A stretch of DNA of 64,000 nucleotides. Source: Myotis daubentonii. Its lineage: Eukaryota > Chordata > Mammalia > Chiroptera > Vespertilionidae. The stretch covers positions 58,776,859 through 58,840,858 of the forward strand of contig NC_081852.1 of the NCBI RefSeq assembly GCF_963259705.1, written 5' to 3'. This document shows positions 36,661 through 60,790 of this stretch, piece after piece. Below the pieces are notes generated by a model. That model was not told where the DNA came from. It ran no database searches and was given only the letters and a program-made list of their open reading frames with translations. The translations under genes and the position numbers were made by a program. Numbering within the stretch: the stretch's first letter is position 1; every line of letters begins with the position of its first letter.

Positions 36661-39600
36661 GCGTGCAGGGGCTGTGGCTTCTGTCGCTACCACTTTTAAG
36701 TAAATGTGGAATTGTTTTAAAACAGAAGGTCAAAAATAGGGGACTCATACTACACAGGCTGTTTTGTGAGAGAGTCGTTGGCTCATTGGACAGCGATTTG
36801 CTGCTGCCCCAGCCCGCCCTTCCTAGGACCAGCGCCAGAGAATGGAAACAGTACGGACCAGGCCCGAAAGGAACGATGGCGCGGCCTGCGGACTCAAGGT
36901 CCCGGTTCGATTCCGGTCAGGGCACAGGCCTGGGTGGCGGGCCCGATCCCCAGGAGGGGGCGTGCAGGAGGCAGCCGATCCATGATCCTCTCTCATCGTT
37001 GATGTTTCTCTCTCTCCCTCTCCCTTCCTCTCTGAAATCAATAAAAATATATATTTTTTTAAAAAGTCATTTTGGGGTTACGGGGAAATTTGTTAACTTA
37101 ATATAACTCTACGCAGAAGTGTATGTGAACAGTAAACACTCTTTCCCGTCCTTCCAGCCAGAGGTTACCTGGATGCGGGTGGACGCGTATTTGGGGACTG
37201 ACGGCTGCCCAGAGCCCTGTCTGGGGATGAAGCCTAAGTTCTCCATGGGTTTCCCACTTTGACATCAACAGACACTGCTTCAGTGTCATCTCGCGTGCCC
37301 TTTTGAATATTTATCTGACTATGTCTGATGGGTAAATGCCTAGAGGTGGGGTTGTCTTCAACATATTGCTGCGGCCACATGGTTGCCAGAGGTCGCGTTG
37401 GTCTCCAGTGTGCCCGGGGGTGTAAGGGCCCGTGGCCCACGGCAGCCCAAACGGGCGCTGTCACACTTCCTCATCTTCACCCACCTCCGGGGCACAAGGC
37501 GTGGTTTCCATCTCTTTCGTTATGATTCGAGGGTGTGCCTCTTTCAAAATGTTTCTTGGCCATTTGTGTAATTTTTGGTTAACCATTCTTTTCGCCACTC
37601 TCATGCAGAAATGGTTGTTTAGCGTCCCTAGATTGATTGATTAGTTGGTTGGTTGATTTTCAAAATTTTTATTATGAAAAGACTTAAACCTATACAGAGG
37701 TCGAGAACAACGTATAATTACCCTACGAGCCCGTCTTTCAGCTTTAACGATGATCAGCTCTGGGCAGTCTGGTTTGCTCTTTTCTCCTCACCCCTCCACT
37801 GTTTCATTTCACAGCATTCCAGGCATCAAAGCACGTAACCCATAGATACGGCCATGCACATCTCTAAACGTTCTCTAAAGGATAGGTACTCTTTTCAGAA
37901 AGCTCACCACAATACCATTGTGGCCTCCGAAATTGTAAGAGATACAATCATTCTTTTGTTTCATCAACTTACCTGGTCAATTTTCAAATTTCCCTGATTG
38001 TGTCATCAATATTTTTTAAAGTGCATTTGTTTGAATCAAGATCTAAATGCAGTTTGTTTACTGAAATTGGTTAACATGTCTCTTTAATCCCTTTTAGTCT
38101 GTAAGGGTCTTCCTTTCTCCCCTTTCCCCAAAATTTATTTGTTAAAGAAGCTGGGTTGCTTTTCCTGTGGAGCTTCCCAGTCGGAATGTTGCTCATTTCA
38201 TACTCATGAGCCATTTGACATGTTCCCCTGTCCCCGTGTTTCCTCTGACTTGATATTTAAATTGAGAGGCTTAGTAAGTATGTGTCATTTTTGGTCAAGA
38301 ATCCTACCTTGTATTTTTACCTAAGTGTCTCATGATGTCCGGTTATCTTTATTGTAATGTTAATGCCATTAGTAATAATTACCTAGATCTACTACTTTAT
38401 TAGGGAGTGAAAAACACAAGTGCCGATATTGGTTATAACAAGTCAACATGAAATACTTTACTGGGAGGCTTCAGAATAACGATTGTATACAGGGAAGCTC
38501 TTTATACTTACATGCGCTTAAATGAGACGTTTTATTACGTGTTCTTCCTATTCCTTGTGGGGTTTTAAAAATGAGATCTCTAGCACTTTCTAGTTGATTA
38601 TGGTGTCTGCCAGTTGCAGTGATTTCTGACTCCTTGTTTCAGTTTCTTATATCCCTCCTTTCTTTCCTTTCACTATTACATCGCGAGCATGGACCCAGCC
38701 TTGAACAGTAGCAGCAGTGAGAGTGCATCCCTTCCTGCACCCTGAGTTTTAGTAAAGGGAGATCTGTGGTGTCATTTACCTGTTAGTGAAAGCTGCTCAC
38801 GAAGGGGCTCAGTTTATCTCTCGTGCAGTGTCCGCCTCAAGACAAGGAGCCAGCCGGGCACCTCTCTGACTGGAGGCCTGCCCTCAGCCCATCTCAGTCC
38901 CAGCCCAAGGCTGTCGGATCCTTCCTCAGGCCTCTCCTACAGGATCTGAAATGCTCTGTTTTGTCTCCACAGGGCAGGCCAAGTCCTCACAGAAAATTGA
39001 AAACTTGATGGATATGGTGAAGAAGTTGCAGAAAGGTCATATGTCTCCTTTATAACTGAGGCTCAAACAGAAGTGGATTCAACTCCAGGCCCCACAGTTC
39101 ACAACCTTGGGAAATCAGTTCATTCGCTCTTACTTCTAAAACTTAATTCTTGAAAATAAAAGTATAGACCTATGATCCAAAATTAAAGTATAAGGGGATA
39201 GCAGGCAAAACTTCTCCCAAAACCCAGTTGCAACCCCCTCGCTGACTACCCACCCACTTGACTCACTGCATGAAAGGGATTAAAGTTAGACCCAGGTTTT
39301 CACCTTCACCTCCCTTCCCTCCACCTCCCCTCTGCTCCTCTCTGCTTGCTCACCGGGCTCCTCCCAGCCATGTTGCCATCTCAGGGCAGACCTCTGCACT
39401 CACTGCCTCCCATTCCCACCCCAGGAGTGCAGGGCCTGCCCCCTCACTTGATTTGGGGCCTTCAAGAGGCCATCCCATATCTGAAGAAGCATGCCCCACT
39501 CTTTCAGTCTTTGATCCCTAGCCCCTCTATTTCTCTTGACTGCAGGTACCATAGCCCGAGTCAATATCTTGGTTTATCTCTTCCCCATGGCCCCTACCTT

Positions 39601-42600
39601 GAATGTGAGCCCCTGGGGGGTCCCCATGTGCCTCTGCCTGCACTATCGTCTTCACTCAAACTCCTTTCCTCCCTGCAGCGGGAAGCCTAGAGCCCAGGGT
39701 TGAGGTCCTGATTAACCGGATTAATGAGGTGCAACAAGGTGAGCTCAGGAATTTTAGCTTGTCAGCCAGGAGGGCCCGGTGCAAAATGAAAACACAGGAC
39801 CCCTTGTTCAGAAATTACTAAGTATTTCACAACAGCAACTGCAGAGCATTAAACCAAGCACGGGTCCATCCAAACGCAGCTGTTCTAGTCCTGGGCCCAT
39901 TATCCTGGCCCTGCTGCAGACAGAGCCCAACAAAAAGGCCTCTGGAAGCCTCATTTTTCTGCTCAATAAAATCTGGGCCCCTCTGGGTTTGCTCGAAGAC
40001 AACTGTGAAATGTCACTGTTTGCAAGGAATGGTGTAGCTGGAGGCTGCCCTGACGATGTCTGTCCTGCTCTTTGGCGCAGCAAAAAAGAAAGCCAGTGAG
40101 GAGCTGGGAGAGGCCCGGACTGTCTGGGAGACTCTGCAGAAGGAACTGGACTCACGTAAGTGTGCCAAGGTTCACTCGGAGGTCCCCAACGCCATGCCTC
40201 CCTGAACCCAGCATTCCAGGCACTGAGCATGTGTACTGTGGCCAAGGGCCGTGCCCCCTCTCCAGCCGCAGGTCCTAGCCGACCAAACTCCCCCTTGCCT
40301 ACTGTGGGTAGGAGTATTCCCCAAACACCCTCCAAGCATACTTCCACCTCACGGCCTTTGCTAGGCTGTTCCCCGCAGATAATATCGGTTCCCATTGCTT
40401 CACGTCATCATTCAGCTCTAGCTCAGATTTCCATTCTCAAAGAGACCCTCCCCAATCATCCCATCCAAAGACAGCACCCTGCGCCACCTGATTACATGCC
40501 CCTTCCTGCTTGACGTGTTTCCTCACAGTCTTGACCCATTTCAGATGATGTGTTTCCTTTTTCTCTTCCCTCCATATAAACGCCTGCATTCCACGGGGTC
40601 CTCCGGTCAGTCACCCTGTATCACATCAGAGCCCTTGGTGCTCACAGGGAGTGTGGGCACAAGAGGGGAGGGGGTTTGCCTTGAGGGGTCCACATTTGTC
40701 TCCAAAGGAGTGCTGTACCAAACTGCCCGTGTCCCTGAGGGTACAGTGGGTGGTCCCTGATACCTGAACCTGTTGCTGTGTTTTCCAGTGAGTGGAGAGA
40801 AAGTGCGCCTGAAAGAGATCTTGAGTAAAAAGCAAGGTAACGACAGCTACGCTGCCCCAGGCTTCTGCCTTTGCCCCTGCGGAAGCTCACTCCCTGCAGG
40901 GCACCGGAGCCTCTGCACCAGCTGGCATCCCTCCTGTGGCTTCCACCCCATTTGTAGCAAATGACAAAGTCCCACCACGTGTCCACGAGACTCCGCATGA
41001 TGGAACCCTGTTACCTCTCCACAAACCTGATGCCTTGATGGTTCCTTTCCCTGCAGAGACCCTGAGGATCCTCCGGCTCCACTGCCAGGAAAAGGAAAGT
41101 GAGGCACAGAGGTAAGCGCTCTACCTGGGCCTCACTCTGCCCTGCCCTTCATTCTGGTAAAGAAAGTGAGGGGAATGCCGTAGATCACAGCTCTCCTGTC
41201 AAATGGAAAGGCTCATGAGTGTCTTCTCACCCCAGCTCTCGCAATAGGCAGGCCTGTTGTGGGTGTTCTCACTCACGGGGGATAATCATTTTTTTGCTAG
41301 AATACGAATTCAATTCTTCTAGCTGGATTTTCTTCTAAGCCTTTTACTCTTTCCACCGGTTCCATGGCTGGCTGTTCACTCACCTGCCTATCTGTCCCTT
41401 CAACCATCTGTCCACTCAGCCTCTCATCAATCATCCATTATTCTTCATCAACCTGACTATTTGTGTATCCATCTCTCCACCTCCTGAACACTTACTCAGC
41501 TCATTTTGTGACCAGAGGCACCAAGTCCTGGCATCCTCAGATTGGGAAATTCCGATGAGATGAATGTGTGTGTGCTTCTGCACTTGGCCATGTCCCTGTT
41601 GATCTCCCTAATCCTCACCAAGATATTTCCAGGGGGCATGTGCTCATGCCCCCCCTCCCTCCCCCTACACACACACAAGTTATAGAGAAGGACTCCACCT
41701 AGAGGCCTAGGACAGATCTCAGGAGAAGGAAGCAGAAGCCTCGCTCCAGCCCTTTCCTGGGGAGACATTCGGAGAACATGATGGAGGGCTGTCTTGCCTC
41801 TTTCCAGGAAGCAAACCCTGCTAGAGGAGTGCAAGGAGCGAATCTGTGCCCTCAACTTCCAGATTGAGGAAGAGAAGAGCAAACAGAGGCAGCTGCGGTA
41901 AAGCCCAGTGCCGGAGGCCTTCGGGGGCTGGAATGGGTTATAGATGGGGGTGATATCAGGGATGGGGGTTAAAAGAGGAACTGGCCAGGCTAAGGCCCAG
42001 AGGGTCAAGGTGGTGAAGTTTCCCCAGAAGAGCAAAGAGTATGGGCAAGCCCCCCTCCCCAGAACTGTACATGGAGACCCTTGGACTGGGCCAGGATGTG
42101 GGGCGTCTCAACCCAGGACCCCTCATCCAATTGTGGTTGGCCCCCAGATTGGATTTCGAGGGACAGTTGGAAGAACTGATGAGCCAGCACAAGGACCTCT
42201 GGGAATTCCACGTGAGTCACTCAAATCCATTCCTCCCATTTCCCCCCATCTTCCTTGGCAGAACCAGGCCCAAAATTCAGTCATCCTCCGGGCTTCATTC
42301 CTCTCACCCGCCACACCCAGTGTCTGAGCAGGCTGTGACAGCCATACCTCAAAATCCCCTCCAGTCAGACCCTCATCACCACCCTCACTGCCACCCAGTT
42401 TCATCCTCTTCGCTGGTCCTGCCCACCCATCCCTGCTGCCTTCTCAGGGCCCTTCAGTGGTCAGGAGGAATCCTGATGAGCTAAGGAGGGGTCATCCATC
42501 AAGGACACCCATAGATATATTTGGGGACATCACAGGTAGGGGGTGGGGGTCAGTGTTTGCCACCAAGGGATCCCAACCTCCAAACCAGAAACTAGGCAGA

Positions 42601-43884
42601 GAGAATGAATGTCAGGATGGAAGGGCTCAATGAGGGGGCCACGCAGAGGAATGAGGAAGAGCAACAGGGCTGGCTGGTCCCCGATTCTCCAGAGGACAAC
42701 CTCCTGAGCCTCTCAGCACAGCACCCTAGGTAGCTGGGGAGAGCCGTTCCAGGCAGAGGCAGCAGCCAGTGCAGAGGTTCTGGGGCTGGACCGTGCCTGG
42801 CATGTCTGCAGGGCCAGGGTGGTAGGAAGTGAGTCATGCTGAGTGAAGACTAGATGCAAGTAGGCTTCTCGGAGGCGAATGGGGGGAAGTGGAAGATAAG
42901 CATGGGCCTCCTTTCTACCCCCTCAGAGTCCAGAGCAGCTGGCCCAGGAGATTGGTGCCCTGGACAGCAGCAATGAGCAATTGCTCAAGGAAGGTGAGAA
43001 TGGGGGGGCCCTGCTCTGCCCTGCCCTGCTCTGCCCTGGCCTGCCCATCTGTCCCTTCCTGCTGCAGAGAAGCTGGTAGAAGCCAAGCTGGAGGATGTGA
43101 AGAATCGTCTGAGCTCCCAGTTTGGTACCAAGGGCTGCTCTGCCATCACTGAGGGGCTCTTCCTCCGCAGCAAGGAGGCAGCGGCTGCCGTGTAAGACGG
43201 GCGGGGTGGGGAAGGGCAGAGGGGGAGCTACAGCACTGATGGCCCCACCCTCAGCCATCTGTTTGAGGAGGAGACCAGAAAGGCCCAGGAGCTCCTGGAG
43301 GACACTGCCCAGCGCCATGAGCAGCTGCAGGGGGAGTGCCAGCAGCTGCAGCAGAGGAGGCAGAGGTGGGCATGGAGCCCCTCTCCCTGTCTGTAAGGGG
43401 AGGCTGCTCAGGGAGTCTCCTGCCTCTGTCCCCTGCTCTCTCCAGCTCTCTTTTCCCTCTCCTCCCCTCCCGTCCCCCACCCCCCAAATCCATCCCTTTA
43501 TGTCCAGGCTGAAGGAGGAACTGGAAAAGCTCGGAGTGCAAGTCACTGCTCAAGCCCAGAGCAAACAAGAGGATGGGGCCAGCCCAGAAGAAGCTGTGAG
43601 CCCTGGAATCATGAAAGGAACTGGGGGGGGGGGGGCGGGAAGGCAAGGAGGGGGTCCAGGGGGTCCTCAGAGGATGATCTTCCCACAGGGGCACAGCCAA
43701 GGCAAAGTCTAGCCTCTAGAAGAGTCTGTCAGTGGGGGGAGGCGGGGGGCAGGCCCCAGGGAGGGTGTGGGTACACAGATTTGGGGAGACTTCCATCTCA
43801 GACCCTGACCTCCCACAGGCTAATCCAAAGCCCCTTGGAGTCAGCGAAGAGAAAGACCCAGAGCTGCCCACTGAGCAGGCCTGA
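36175..43884 (+). CDS. SYCE1: SYCE1, synaptonemal complex central element protein 1 (complete, 13 coding exons)
   Basis: SYCE1 is a meiotic coiled-coil protein of the synaptonemal complex central element. It partners SYCP1, SYCE3 and SIX6OS1 and is needed for synapsis. Thirteen coding exons join in phase into 987 nt, 328 residues plus stop; the human protein is about 351 and the difference is mainly in the C-terminal tail. Landmarks: start [31 protein letters not shown] (exon 2), [12 protein letters not shown] (exon 3), [15 protein letters not shown] (exon 6), long Glu/Lys/Gln heptad-rich segments (exons 7-12), and an end [12 protein letters not shown]. All introns are GT-AG. Intron 1 (about 2.7 kb) holds a VES SINE and old L1 pieces. 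The gene converges on CYP2E1, as in human. Identification rests on recalled orthologue sequence and conserved neighbourhood. Confidence 0.95.
36880..37066 (+). repeat. VES SINE lacking its head
   Basis: Starts inside the tRNA part at GCGGCCTGCGGACTC; tail AAATCAATAAAAAT. In SYCE1 intron 1. Confidence 0.85.
37260..38500 (-). repeat. Old L1-derived sequence in SYCE1 intron 1
   Basis: Antisense L1-like text (GATGGGTAAATGCCTAG, CATATTGCTGCGGCC, AAAATTTTTATTATGAAAAG). Strongly decayed; limits approximate. Confidence 0.5.
38973..39035 (+). CDS. SYCE1: SYCE1 coding exon 2
   Basis: [20 protein letters not shown], residues 26-47. CACAG acceptor, G|GTCATA donor (weak but in phase). Confidence 0.92.
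39679..39738 (+). CDS. SYCE1: SYCE1 coding exon 3
   Basis: [20 protein letters not shown], residues 47-67. Standard splice sites. Confidence 0.95.
40081..40155 (+). CDS. SYCE1: SYCE1 coding exon 4
   Basis: [20 protein letters not shown] then KELDS, residues 67-92. Standard splice sites. Confidence 0.95.
40789..40836 (+). CDS. SYCE1: SYCE1 coding exon 5
   Basis: [16 protein letters not shown], residues 92-108, 48 nt. Standard splice sites. Confidence 0.95.
41057..41111 (+). CDS. SYCE1: SYCE1 coding exon 6
   Basis: [19 protein letters not shown], residues 108-126. Nearly identical to the human segment as recalled. Confidence 0.95.
41808..41897 (+). CDS. SYCE1: SYCE1 coding exon 7
   Basis: [20 protein letters not shown] then EEKSKQRQL, residues 126-156. 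Coiled-coil composition. Confidence 0.95.
42148..42211 (+). CDS. SYCE1: SYCE1 coding exon 8
   Basis: [20 protein letters not shown] then H, residues 156-177. Donor CAC|GTGAGT. Confidence 0.95.
42927..42993 (+). CDS. SYCE1: SYCE1 coding exon 9
   Basis: [20 protein letters not shown] then KE, residues 178-200. Confidence 0.95.
43068..43191 (+). CDS. SYCE1: SYCE1 coding exon 10
   Basis: [20 protein letters not shown] onward to [11 protein letters not shown], residues 200-241. The intron before it is only 74 nt. Confidence 0.95.
43255..43365 (+). CDS. SYCE1: SYCE1 coding exon 11
   Basis: [20 protein letters not shown] onward, residues 241-278; Gln-rich coiled coil. The intron before it is 63 nt. 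Confidence 0.95.
43508..43595 (+). CDS. SYCE1: SYCE1 coding exon 12
   Basis: [20 protein letters not shown] then EDGASPEEA, residues 278-307. Donor GCT|GTGAGC chosen because it keeps phase into exon 13. Confidence 0.88.
43819..43884 (+). CDS. SYCE1: SYCE1 coding exon 13 with stop
   Basis: [20 protein letters not shown] then A and TGA, residues 308-328. Shorter tail than I recall for human. Confidence 0.85.
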   Translation, partial: ANPKPLGVSEEKDPELPTEQA

Positions 43885-43940
43885 TGCCCTCCTAGGCGAG
43901 GAGGTCCCCCTGCCCTGGGGCATATGGCTGGGCTTCAGGA

Positions 43941-43946
43941 AATAAA
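43941..43946 (+). terminator. SYCE1 polyadenylation signal
   Basis: AATAAA, 57 nt after the stop codon. Confidence 0.85.
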
Positions 43947-44952
43947 GGCACTATTTCTGTCCACCTGCCTCAGCTGTGTCCGCGCTGGGGGGCTGGGGAA
44001 GGGGAGGAGAGGCCTCTGGGACTGGGTGAAGCTTTGGCCGCACTCGGCCTCTTGGCTCAGAGGACACTGAATCAATGGTTCCCTCACCTCCCAGTCTCTG
44101 GTCTGCTCACCTCCAGGACCCACTGCGCTGGGTCCCCAGGCAGAGGGATGCAGGCCTGAGACCTCTCACGATAGGTCTAGGGTCCTGAGAACCCACCCTG
44201 TGGTTGTTTCTTCCATTCCGTAGCCAGGTTTGGATGACACAGCCTCCCTGAAATCCCAACAGTGAGGACCAGGGTGCTGGAGACCTCAGCCAGTCAGTGA
44301 CATGCCCACACTCACCACTGACTGGCTGAGAAAGAAATGCAATTGGAGTTTGTGCTCTCATGGGCACAAAATGTATCACCGAGACCCTGTTATAAGAATA
44401 TGATGTTAGAAACGCTCAGTGTCCTGGGAGACACTCGGGACTATGTGTGCTTCTGAGGCCTGTTTCAAATCCACCAAAATGCATCAACCCGGTTAAAGGC
44501 AGTGTTGGGCCTGAAAGTCTGTGCTCCAGGTCAAAATACAGCAAATTAAGTTCAAAGAGATTCCTTGTCTTGAAAGGCTCCCATGCCCAGGTAGGACAGT
44601 GAATGGTGGGGGTGGAGAGAGACCACACAGGCCCCAGACTGAACAGCACTGTTTCCATGGAAAAGGAAGAACAGGCCTCAGTGGGAATTCTCCCGTCAGC
44701 TGGAGAGTTGAGGCATCAAACCTGAAACCGAGACTCGGTTTGAACAACAGGCCCAATGGCATCCTTATCCTAATCCCAGAACCTGTGACGATGTTACCTT
44801 ACCCAGCAAAGGGGCCTCTGAGTATGTGGTGAGGGTCTTGGGATGGGGAGACGGTCCTGGGCCATCTGGGAGGATCCCTACAAGAGGGAGGCAGGACGGT
44901 CCGTCAGAGAGACTGGAAGATGGTACCACTGCTGGCTTTGAAGCATGACCTG

Positions 44953-44958
44953 TTTATT
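44953..44958 (-). terminator. CYP2E1 polyadenylation signal
   Basis: AATAAA on the minus strand, about 115 nt past the stop. It faces the SYCE1 signal about 1.0 kb away. Confidence 0.8.
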
Positions 44959-45073
44959 GAGGACGGTGTGTGCACGGTGTCCGGAGGCCCTGCATCCCTA
45001 GTCGCTCCCCCCTCACTAGCACAGCTGAGAGCGCTTCCTCATGCCCCTTTCCCATCTTCAGAGCACCCGGGCC

Positions 45074-57779
<12,706 letters not shown>

Positions 57780-57849
57780 ACTCACCCTCGAGAAGGAGGG
57801 GGACTCGCCAGCCAATGCCACCTTCCTTCTCCTCTGGCCCAAGATATCA

Positions 57850-57862
57850 GTTTATTATTAGC
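57850..57862 (-). promoter_or_regulatory. Probable HNF1 site of CYP2E1
   Basis: GCTAATAATAAAC matches the HNF1 consensus GTTAATNATTAAC at all but two defined positions. It lies about 75-85 nt upstream of the TATA box, near the place where HNF1-alpha is known to bind the mammalian CYP2E1 promoter (about -100). Confidence 0.65.
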
Positions 57863-57984
57863 TGCTGTTGGCCAGCCTTTCAGAGGCTGATTTCTGTAGT
57901 GATTGCTTGCGAGAAGCCCCATCCAGGCTCTGTTGACACTGGTTGCTGGCACTTGCACCAATTCCAGTGTTGACTTAAGAACGT

Positions 57985-58203
57985 CCAAACCGCGGGCGGT
58001 GTGGGTCAATGGTTGAGCCATGACCAATGAACCAGGAGGTCCTGTTTTGATTCTGGTCAGAGCATGTGCCTGGGTTGTGGGCGTGATCCCCCAGTAGGCG
58101 GTGTGTGGGCGGCAGCCAATTAAGGATTCTCATCGATGCTGTTTCTATCCCTTTCCCCCTCTCCCCTCCTCTCTCTGAAATCAATAAAATCATTTTTAAA
58201 AAA
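57985..58203 (+). repeat. VES-like SINE upstream of CYP2E1
   Basis: Head GCGGGCGGTGTGGGTCAATGG, tail AAATCAATAAAATC. AAGAAYGTCCAAA on both sides. Confidence 0.85.
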
Positions 58204-58218
58204 AGAATGTCCAAATTG

Positions 58219-58379
58219 TCCTAGCCAGTGTTTTTCAGTGGTTAGAGCGTCGGCCTGAGGGTTCAGTTCCCGGTCAAGGGCATGTACTTGGGTTGCAGGT
58301 TCATTCCCAGGCCCCTGGGGGCATGTGCAGGAGACAACTAATCTACGGGTCTCTCTTCTTACATCATTGTCACTCTCTG

Positions 58380-58422
<43 letters not shown>

Positions 58423-58548
58423 TTCTCTCTCTCACTCTCTCTCTCTCTCTTCCCACCCCCTCCCTTCCACTCTCTCTAAAAATCAATGGAAAAAATATCG
58501 TTGGGTGAGGATTCACAAAAACAAAAACACCATCACCACCGCAACAAA
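58219..58548 (+). repeat. VES-like SINE with long (TC)n
   Basis: Inserted at the same target as the preceding SINE; the AAGAACGTCCAAA motif recurs after it. A (TC)n run lies at 58,377-58,450. Confidence 0.85.
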
Positions 58549-58851
58549 AAGAACGTCCAAACCTGTAGAGAATTTTTATAAAATTTATTTGAGCCAAACA
58601 GAGGATAAGCCCGGAAGCAAGATCTCAACAGACTGAGAAGAATGCTTTCACGAATGAGTCTGCAGCTTCTTTCGTGCATTTGGAAGGAAGGAAGGAACAG
58701 AAGGAAGATGAAATTCAGGTGGGGGGTTACAAGATCGCTAACAAAATCACGTGCTCCTTTGAGACCCTGAAAGGAGGATCTCTGGCATTTCCAAGGCTTC
58801 AGGATGCACAGAAATGGTGGGAAAGTTGCTTAAAGCAAAAGATTCTCAGAG

Positions 58852-59130
58852 GGCCCGACCAGCGCAGCTCAGTGGTTGAACATCGATCTATGAGCCAGGT
58901 TCGATTACAAGAGGTTACAGTTTGATTCCCCGTCAGGACAAATTCCCTGGTCAAGACACATGCCTGGGTTGAGGGCTCAGTTCCCGGGCGGGGCGGTGGG
59001 GGGGGGGGGGGGGGGAGGGAATGGCATGCAGGAGGCAGCCAATCAATGATCCTCTTTCATCATTGATGTTTCTATCTCCCTCTCCCTTCCGCTCTGAAAT
59101 CAATAAAAAAAATATATATATTTTAAAAAG
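58852..59130 (+). repeat. VES-like SINE
   Basis: Flanked by AAAAGATTCTCAGAGGG / AAAAGAGTTTCAGAGGG. Holds a poly-G run near 59,000. Confidence 0.85.
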
Positions 59131-59175
59131 AGTTTCAGAGGGAAGGCAGGAGTGGGTGGGTGGGGAAAGATTAAC

Positions 59176-59483
59176 CAGTGGTTCTCAACCTTCCTAATGC
59201 CTCGGCCCTTTAATACAGTTCCTCATGTGGTGGGGACCCCCAACCATAAAATTATTTTCGTTGCTACTTCATAACTGTAATGTTGCTACTGTTATGAATC
59301 ATCATGTAAATATCTGATATGCAGGATGTATTTTCATTGTTACAAATTGAACATTAAAGCATAGTGATTCATCACAAAAACAATGTGTAATTATATATGT
59401 GTTTTCCGATGGTCTTAGGCGACGCCTGTGAAAGGGTCATTTGACCCCCAAAGGGGTCACGACCCACAGGTTGAGAATTGCTG
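59176..59483. mobile_element. SPIN-family non-autonomous hAT element
   Basis: Ends CAGTGGTTCTCAACC and, reversed, CAGCAATTCTCAACC; inside, GGGTCATTTGACCCCC, TTTTCCGATGGTCTTAGG, GGATGTATTTTCATTG and GTTGCTACTTCATAACTG match the SPIN sequence I recall. GATTAACC lies at both borders as the 8-bp duplication. No transposase. Confidence 0.9.
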
Positions 59484-59649
59484 GATTAACCAAAGAACTT
59501 ACATGCATATATGCATAACCCATGGACACAGACAACACTGTGGTGAAGGCTGGGAGGATGGTTAGGGGGCCCATGGGGAGAAAAGGGGGGACATCTGTAA
59601 TGCTTTCAAACAATAAAGATAAATCTAAAAAAAAAAAAAAAAAGCAAAG

Positions 59650-60640
59650 ATAAACCACAACAAAGAAGCTATAGACCCGCGGTATGACCTCCCCACATGA
59701 CCTACCCAGCTAGGACTTGATGATCAGGTCACCTGTGAGGTTCCTTTCAGTGGATTTATTAGGAGCCCACTTTTCATCCACATCAGTAAACGCAGCATCC
59801 GGACGCCCCAGCCCACAGGCCAGAACGTGGGGTTGCTCCTGGCGCCCGGGTTCCTGCGATCTCCCAGGATAGAAATCTAAAGTTCACCAGAAACTGATAG
59901 CGAGCCTGGCGCACTGGCCAGGATCGAACCAGGGCTCCATGCCAGGTCTCCACCATCGAACCATCCCAGTTCTTGGGATAGAAATCCAGGGAGTTCACCA
60001 CAAAGTGGCGCTCCGGTGAGAGCTTTCTGACAGACAGCTCCCGCGCCGAGGGAGACAGCGTTAAAGGGAGAGAGACACGTTGCTCCCAAACAAAAGCTGG
60101 GGACAGTTTTACAGACGATGAGGCAGGAAAGACATCTAAGTGTAACATAGAGTATGTAGAGATGGGGACTCCGGAGCCTGCGCAGTGGAACTACATGCTT
60201 CTTCATGCACTGCATGTCTCCTTAGCATGCTAAGTCTCCACCCAGGACTGTGTGTTTTAGCACTGAAATGAGGAAGGGTCCCCGAAAAGACAGCCTTTCT
60301 TGCTAGTGCGCACGCATGAGTGAAAGGCACAAAACGTAAGCCCGCCAAAGTAAACCTTGCAGAGAGCAGTGTCCTGCGGTCCAGCTGCTAACTGGCTGTG
60401 GGAAGGGAAAGCATTGGGCAAACTGTCCTCCCCTTTGACACTAGCTGGGCAGGGAGGATTGGGATAATGTTTGCCGGTGAGTGTCTGGGTCGGGGTTTAC
60501 ACAACATCGGTTTTGTGCTGTCTCCATGGCAGAGTGCCTGATCTCAGGCTCGATTCTCTTAACATCTGATCAGAAGGCTTGTCTGGCAGCCCCCAACAGT
60601 ACCTCAGTCACCAGCAGCCAAACTCATAGGCCAGAGATGG
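59650..60640. other. Unassigned sequence, possibly retroviral leader
   Basis: No gene recognised. Repeated phrases GATAGAAATCTAAAGTTCACC and GATAGAAATCCAGGGAGTTCACC are about 100 bp apart. One stretch, GGATCGAACCAGGGCTCC, looks like a reversed tRNA T-arm. Confidence 0.35.
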
Positions 60641-60648
60641 AAATTCAC

Positions 60649-60715
60649 TGCTGGGGTCCTGCCCCAGCAGGTCCAGGGGTCCCCAAAGGTGTGGACGGAG
60701 TCGGCAAAGACTATC
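60649..60715 (-). repeat. Second LTR 3'-end fragment
   Basis: Repeats the U5 end of the adjacent LTR (TGCTGGGGTCC, AGGTCCAGGGGTCCCCAAAG). Only about 75 bp with the primer site lies between, so the interior is deleted. Confidence 0.7.
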
Positions 60716-60790
60716 CACCCTCTTCCTACGGTGGAGTCCTATCCATCCCGAGAGTGGGGCTTACCTAGGGTTCCCTGTGCGGGTGCCAGA

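Noticed and set aside
40515..40760. Additional exon in SYCE1 intron 4
   Set aside because: Open frame without matching splice sites or conserved sequence; SYCE1 joins in phase without it.
59900..59945. Possible tRNA gene (reversed T-arm-like GGATCGAACCAGGG)
   Set aside because: No acceptor stem or anticodon arm could be paired around it.
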